64,000 nucleotides of DNA from Lunularia cruciata. Lineage: Eukaryota; Streptophyta; Marchantiopsida; Lunulariales; Lunulariaceae. This document shows positions 58,893-64,000 of this stretch, piece after piece. Numbering within the stretch: position 1 is the stretch's first letter; the number at the start of each line of letters is the position of its first letter. A model generated the notes under the pieces. That model worked only from the letters and a program-made list of their open reading frames with translations. It did no database searches and had not been told where the DNA came from. Where the stretch lies: assembly GCA_948567375.1 (NCBI GenBank), contig OX419758.1, positions 28,029,001-28,093,000 of the forward strand. The letters are read 5' to 3'. Position numbers and translations under genes: made by a program.

Positions 58893-60955
58893 TCAGCCAA
58901 CTCCATAGTTTTTCTCCATCAAACTCCCTTCCCCATTACAAAGTTGGATGGCCTCCACAAGCTCCATCTTGTAGCCAACAATGTTTTGTACAAAATTAGT
59001 TTGTGTCTCTTGGAAGTTGGAGGTAATATAGACTTGCAACTTTATAGACAATGCCTTGAGTTGCTTTTTTTTGTAGTCCTTTTTTTCCAGCTCATTAACT
59101 TTCAACTTGAGGTCCTATATCTTGGTATGATGTAGGTACTTAATTGCTATTTGTTCCAAATGGTCAAGGAGTTGGGTAGTTGTGTATGCACTAGTTATCA
59201 GCATACCCATTTGTTTGTTCTCCAATTTTTTTCATTCAGTTTGGAGCTCATGAAGTCACTTCATCATGAACCTTTGCCATAGTGAGCTATTGCACATAAA
59301 AGTCATAATCCTCTTGTAATTATTATAGCATGCTTTGCCTGTAGTCACCTTGGCTTGGGTCTCTTCCAACTCCCTTTGTATTGACACCAATTTTTTACCT
59401 TGTGCACATGTTAATCTTTGTATTGGGTTTTTTGTTGGAGAACCTTGTCATCAAAGGTGTCAACATCCAATTTCAATCATTGTAAGACTACCTTATTTTG
59501 CTCTTGTAGTGCAAATTCCTCCTTTTGAAACTTCTCTTGCACTATATCTTTCTCCTTTGGAATTTTTACTTCCTCCTCAATGTGTGCCTTGGCTTTGGTT
59601 ATTTCACTATGAAGGAGGGTCTTCTCCATTGCAAACTTTTGAGCACGCTTATACATGTGTCATAAAAGTGTTACCATTTCATTGATAGTAGGGTTCTCAA
59701 TAAAAGGGCATGGAATCATCCAATGCATCCATCATTTGTATCAATATTGTTATTAGCCACACAAGTAAGCTCTTGTTGCATTTTAAACATCATAAGATGT
59801 CCTCCATGATGTTCATTGACTTTGTCTATTTATCATTGATCAACCATGATCAACAGGTTGATCTTGAGGATCTTTCTCTATGTCCTTGGGTAATGTGGCC
59901 ACATTATTGTCCACATCTGCATTTTTTTCATCATGTAGTTATCCTCACATGGACTCCTTTACCTTTATAGGTGGTTCCTTATATGGATTTTGTTTTTTGT
60001 TGACATGGTCTAGTTTTTTTTATGGTTCTTGTCATCTAGCTTCCTTTGTGACAACCAACTTTGTTAACAAGGGCATCAAAGATGAAATTGAGCATTGTTT
60101 CTACATCTTTGATCTGATTTTCAAGTTGAAGATAGTGCCCTTTTTATCCTCCACTATGGTTGTCTCCTTGGTTGGAGATCTGCCACTATCCTCATTCTTA
60201 TTTGCTACCTAAAAAGACTATACTTGTTTGTTATGATCCTCAATTCACACTTTGTTGTCAATTGATGATATCTAAGTTAAAGAACTCTCATTGCTCAATG
60301 TTGTGTGCTAAAATAACCTTTTTGTGATTGGATGGAGTTCATGATCCTCAACAACTTGCGTTTTCCATACTATCATCATTTCCTTTATCCTCATTGTTGT
60401 CTCTAATTTTGCTCTCTTTTGATGATATATTTATCACTTAGGTGGCTCATTTTTTCTTCTTGGAGGCCTAAACTTTGGGTCATGCGCCCATTTTCTTCTT
60501 ATGAGTGTTTTCCATATTTTATATCTCTTCCACCTCTATGTATGCCCCAGATTTTATATACTCTCCATCCACTACTTTGTATTTCTCCAGTTCCTTGCCT
60601 AAGTCTGGGCTTGTATTAAAGTGACTACGGTTTTCTAGTACTTTGCCTCCTTCATAAGAAGGTTCATTTTCCCTATGTATAAGTATACTATGAGGGGTGA
60701 TACAATCATAATACCTCCCTACTCAGTCATATCTATACTAACTCCACCACATGTTCATAAAAAAGTTGTGCCACACAGTTGGCATGAGAGTGTTTTGGTT
60801 GAGGCAAAAGATCTACATTTCTATTCTTTGGCGGTATAGTCATGTTGCTTGCATGCTTGCATCAACACCTGACCGCATGAACATGTGACAGTCCTTGTAC
60901 CCCTCAAAAACTTGTACTCATACTCCTTGGATGCATGTAGTCATAAGGTGCTTGA
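58893..60955 (-). pseudogene. Unidentified coiled-coil protein (family D)
   Basis: Not recognised. A minus-strand reading frame with about ten stops and a few frame changes, entering from the right edge at 60955 where element E3 cuts it. N part: DCHMFMRSGVDASMQAT, TLMPTVWHNFFMNMWW, ILIHRENEPSYEGGK, GKELEKYKVVDGEY. Then basic runs (HKKKMG, SKKKK), a Lys/Glu/Asp linker (about 60200-59850: VANKNEDSGRSPTKETTIVE, TLPKDIEKDPQDQPVDHG), and coiled coil (about 59670-58893: YKRAQKFAMEKTLLHSEI, VQEKFQKEEFALQEQNK, LKVNELEKKDYKKKQLKAL) ending SLMEKNYGVG. Overall plan (globular N part, charged linker, C-terminal coil) resembles family C, but I see no clear sequence identity. Confidence 0.5.
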
Positions 60956-60961
60956 GATCCT

Positions 60962-61396
60962 TGTTACAACTTATGTAGTGCAGAAGCTAGGTTGCTTAGA
61001 CATTAGAGTGGTAGTGTTGGTAGTCATAAGTATTTTGGTAGTTACTCATGGGCTACTTGTTAGCAGTCTGATTTTAAGTTATGGCTACTAATCATATGAT
61101 GGGACCCACTATCACTTGTACCAATGGATGTACCATCAGCGGCACCATTAGGGTTGGAGATCTAGGTCAAGCAAAGGGGTATACCTTCAAAGTGCCCCTC
61201 TAGAGAGCTCAATTCTTTGATGTTGAGCTTTCAAGTTCCTAACTATGGTGGACACATGCCAATGAGCATCACCTAGACTCTTTTAGCTAGAGTGGGTATG
61301 GATTGATTGTAATCAGGACCCAATTGTTGGTAGAGTGAAGGATCAAGAACATGATTAATTTGAGTGTTATTTGAGTGGAAGAACAAACTGATTACA
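60962..61396 (+). repeat. E3 5' LTR
   Basis: 435 bp, TGTTACAACTTATGTAG to AACTGATTACA; homologous to E1 and E2 LTRs throughout. Confidence 0.85.
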
Positions 61397-62151
61397 TCAG
61401 AGAAATGAGAGTCAAGGGGATCAATGAGAGTCAAGGGGGAAAACTTAGGGTGTTGGTGGTATCTCCAAGCTTGGTTGATCATTAGTATTTCAATCATGGT
61501 TCAGATTTCTCTAAGAGTGTTTGTGTGCAAAAGCTTTGTGTAATTTGATGCAAATTTGGTAGTGGGGCATATGGTGTGTGGAAGCACTAGCCAAATTTTG
61601 AGAATGGAGTCAATTTGAGACAATGGGTGTTTGATTTGACCCCTGGAGACCCTTGGAGGTCAATTTGGTGCAAATTGAGCTCAAAGCTCAAAGTGAAAAA
61701 TTGAAGGTAGAGTTCAGAACCCATCTCCTTAAATTAGTGATTTGGAGATCTCCCATCCTTCTAATTTGGCTCAATTTGAGATTTAGCAGAGGCTTTGGCA
61801 GTTAAACAACTATAAACGAGGTGCATCAAATTGGTGGAGGTTGTCCAAAGTTGGAGGAGTTGCCCCAAAGAAACCAACTATAAAGGAGGTGCATCAAATT
61901 GGTAGAGGTTGCCTAAAGTTGGAAGAGTTGTCCCAAAGTGCCCTAGCTAGTGCTCAAGTTGGCCAAAGTTAGGTGAGGCTTGGCCAGATTGGAGAAGGTT
62001 CAAATTGGCAAGAAGAAAGGCATTATTTGGTTGTTTAGAGGATTTGAGGCATAGAGTTGCGGGCTAAGTTTAGGTTGGGCCTAAACTATGAAGGCCAGCT
62101 AGTTAAGATGAGCTTTTGGTCATTGTTTGGCAAAAATTGCCCACCCTTCTA

Positions 62152-62230
62152 GATTGTGCGCAACAAGATTTGAACCCCATAACTTTGGTTCCTATACTAG
62201 TGCCCTTACCAACTAGTCCACCTTCACTTG
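62152..62230 (-). other. tRNA-like segment in E3 leader
   Basis: Minus strand: A box TGGACTAGTTGGTAAGGGCAC and B box GGGTTCAAATCTT about 30 bases later, ending TTGCGCACAAT. The best preserved pair of polymerase III boxes among the three E copies together with E2. Confidence 0.65.
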
Positions 62231-62879
62231 TTGTCCTAGTGATTGTTCCATTGATACCTATACACATGTAGCTTTGGCATGGAGAGGCAATTTGATCCCC
62301 TTCTTGGTGATCTTCGTAGCTTAAGAAGTAGGTTGACAGTCGTATTATGTAGAATACCAAATGATGTTAGATTCAATCCAATGTTGGCTAATGACTTGGA
62401 TAGTTTTCTTGTTTAGATTCCTTGTGATTGGACCTCCTCCATTCTTTACTTCCTATTTGTGCACCATGTTTGTGTGAGATGCCCTAACTTTAAAGTATTG
62501 GTGCTTTGGCGTGCTCTTGGTAGTGAAGTTGAAATGATGACCAATTAGACTACTTGTGTTTCTCTTTGGTGAAGCAAGAAATGATAACCTGCAAATTGTG
62601 AGAGTGTATGTTGTGACGGTAGGTTATAGATCACCCTTTTCCCTAGTGTAGTTGTCAAAATTAGAGCTACGTTAGTGAGTAGTGTTAAGTTGGTAGTGGT
62701 GGCACTTGCTGTTGGCACTTGGTGGTGATCCTTGGTAGAGTACTTGTGGTAGTTATAGTTGTAGTTTGAGTTACATTGTCACAATAGAGTTCTTTGGGGA
62801 TTCTAAAGGTGATAGCACTACAATACATAGTGGGTTTACTTGGAGTGGCACTCAGTTTTAACCTGCATCTCAAGTCTTA

Positions 62880-63158
62880 GTGAGGGAGGAGATTGACTCT
62901 AATTTGGAGTTTGTTATAGAAACTGATTCAATTGCAAGTACACATGGTGTGTCCGCACCATTGTTGTGGGACATGGATGAGATTTATGGGGCCTGCAAAG
63001 GCCCCAAGCACTACTTTAGTATAGTGGATACCATTGAGTTAGATGACTTTATCCAAGAGTTTGATAGTTGGTGTGATCCATAATAGATGTGAAACTCAAC
63101 TTTGTTCACACCCTTCATGGCATGGAAGCACTTGGAGGGCCCACCAATGGATGACTAT
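62880..63158 (+). pseudogene. gag: E3 gag, truncated
   Basis: MREEIDSNLEFVIETDSIAS, APLLWDMDEIYGACKGP, IELDDFIQEFDSWCDP; open for 67 codons then a stop. It matches E1 gag at 43103-43400 almost block for block. Cut by A5 at 63158. Confidence 0.8.
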
Positions 63159-64000
63159 TGTAATACCAAGAGCTAGCATATGATCATATGATCTATATGT
63201 GAAATTTATTTTGGTAACATCTAGAATGATATTATACATGATGGTCAAAATAGATCAGATAGAAATATCACCAAAAGAGTACTTCTACTAATAGAGTAGA
63301 AACCAAAATAGACTTGAGAATAACTAGACATATGATTTAAAGATAGAAATTGGTTTGGTAACATCTGGAATGATGTTACACATGATGGACTAAGCAAATC
63401 AGAAAGAAGTATCACCAAAAGGGGACTTCTACTAATAGAGTAGGAACCAAAATATGCCTGAAATCTTTAAAGGCAATTTCAAAGGCCTAAACGGATGAAT
63501 CACGTGATTCTAAGACTCCTACAAGAAGATTCCCTAAAAGATTCCCTCTGGTCAAAACTTGTTTGACCAACCAGATAGGACCTAGACCGACATGTCACCC
63601 ATCCAAGTAAGTAATCCAAGGGTGGAGCTTGCTGCATGTCACCTATCTGTGTGCCTAATCCTATGGTGGAGCTTCCTTGGAGGAGATCCTCTTTGGCTAC
63701 ATAATAAAGAGAAGGTGCTCCTTTGGAGCACCAAATGTTGAGTTGTTATTTGTGTTTTCTCTCTTCTCTTGTCCTTGGAGTATTACAATGGTATCAAAGT
63801 GAGTGTCTTAGTCCAAGAGAGTGGATCACCCCTTTTGGAAGAGCATAAACTACTGAAATTGAGTAATTTGAGGTGGAGAACATAGAGTAATTGCTAGACT
63901 TAGGAAGGACTTTAGAGAGCGGCCGGGAAGGATGCACCGGGAGGACAATTTCCCGCACCTAGCTTTCTATTCCTAAATCCATTCCACATCAAGGTTATGT
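63159..64000 (+). mobile_element. Element A5: 5' end of an A-family chromovirus
   Basis: 5' LTR 63159-63787 with duplicated U3-start units and an internal deletion of about 115 bp relative to A1. PBS TGGTATCAAAGT at 63789-63800. Then a leader and gag start matching A1 (DAPGGQFPAPSFLFLNPFH at about 63930-63990). The A1 start Met is not conserved here. It continues past the window. Confidence 0.9.

Larger units (their letters stand above)
60962..63158 (+). mobile_element. Element E3: 5' end of an E-family element
   Basis: 5' LTR (60962-61396), leader, tRNA-like segment, and gag start (from 62880), truncated at 63158 where A5's LTR begins. It is the third E copy and the best guide to the gag start. 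Confidence 0.85.

Noticed and set aside
59335-60212. Hydrophobic plus-strand frames resembling membrane proteins
   Set aside because: Antisense of the family D coiled coil and linker; the hydrophobicity is a mirror of Lys/Glu codons.

Overview
This window shows no intact host gene. It is AT-rich, repeat-dominated nuclear DNA of a land plant with a large genome. The evidence is several Ty3/gypsy chromoviruses (integrase followed by a chromodomain), primer binding sites matching plant initiator-Met tRNA, Ty1/copia debris, solo LTRs and nesting. The old, heavily mutated layering resembles gymnosperm (conifer-like) intergenic DNA, but that assignment is inference. I name five repeat families here: A and B (chromoviruses), E (a gypsy lineage ending in a PHD finger), C and D (decayed coiled-coil reading frames that I cannot identify).

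Layout. 1-4786: no confident gene; a three-copy inverted/direct repeat, a TA microsatellite and a tRNA-Asn-like sequence. 4787-7378: 3' half of an A element (minus strand). 7379-13000: element B (minus strand), nearly full length with two LTRs, gag, protease, RT, RNase H, integrase and chromodomain; its LTRs carry a dense array of heat-shock-element-like motifs just upstream of a TATA box. 14524-18393: family C, a broken coiled-coil ORF. 19181-25770: element A1 (minus strand), complete with LTRs and a matching AAAGC target duplication. 26180-27211: chimera of B and A fragments. 27985-32965: copia fragments, a tandem duplication and an A solo LTR (31237-31986).

33039-51432: two E elements head to head (E2 minus, E1 plus) around a 1-kb spacer. 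Both have two-zinc-knuckle-type gag or its remains, RT and a C-terminal PHD finger. E1's 3' LTR is split by a copia fragment. 52130-53760: pogo/Tigger-like DDE transposase pseudogene (minus strand) split by a microsatellite. 56667-57270: A solo LTR with a perfect ACTTG target duplication. 58893-60955: family D coiled-coil frame, cut at its 5' end by element E3 (60962-63158), which is itself cut in gag by A5 (63159 to the window edge).

How it fits together. All coding relics belong to transposons. They carry frameshifts, TGG-to-TAG stops and lost catalytic residues, so none looks autonomously active. The nesting order gives relative ages: D, then E3 in D, then A5 in E3; E1, then copia in E1's LTR. 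B looks youngest because it keeps the longest frames and the most CpG. The observations I rate highest are the heat-shock-like LTR promoter of B, the PHD finger of family E, the antisense tRNA-like segment in E leaders, and the unidentified C and D proteins.
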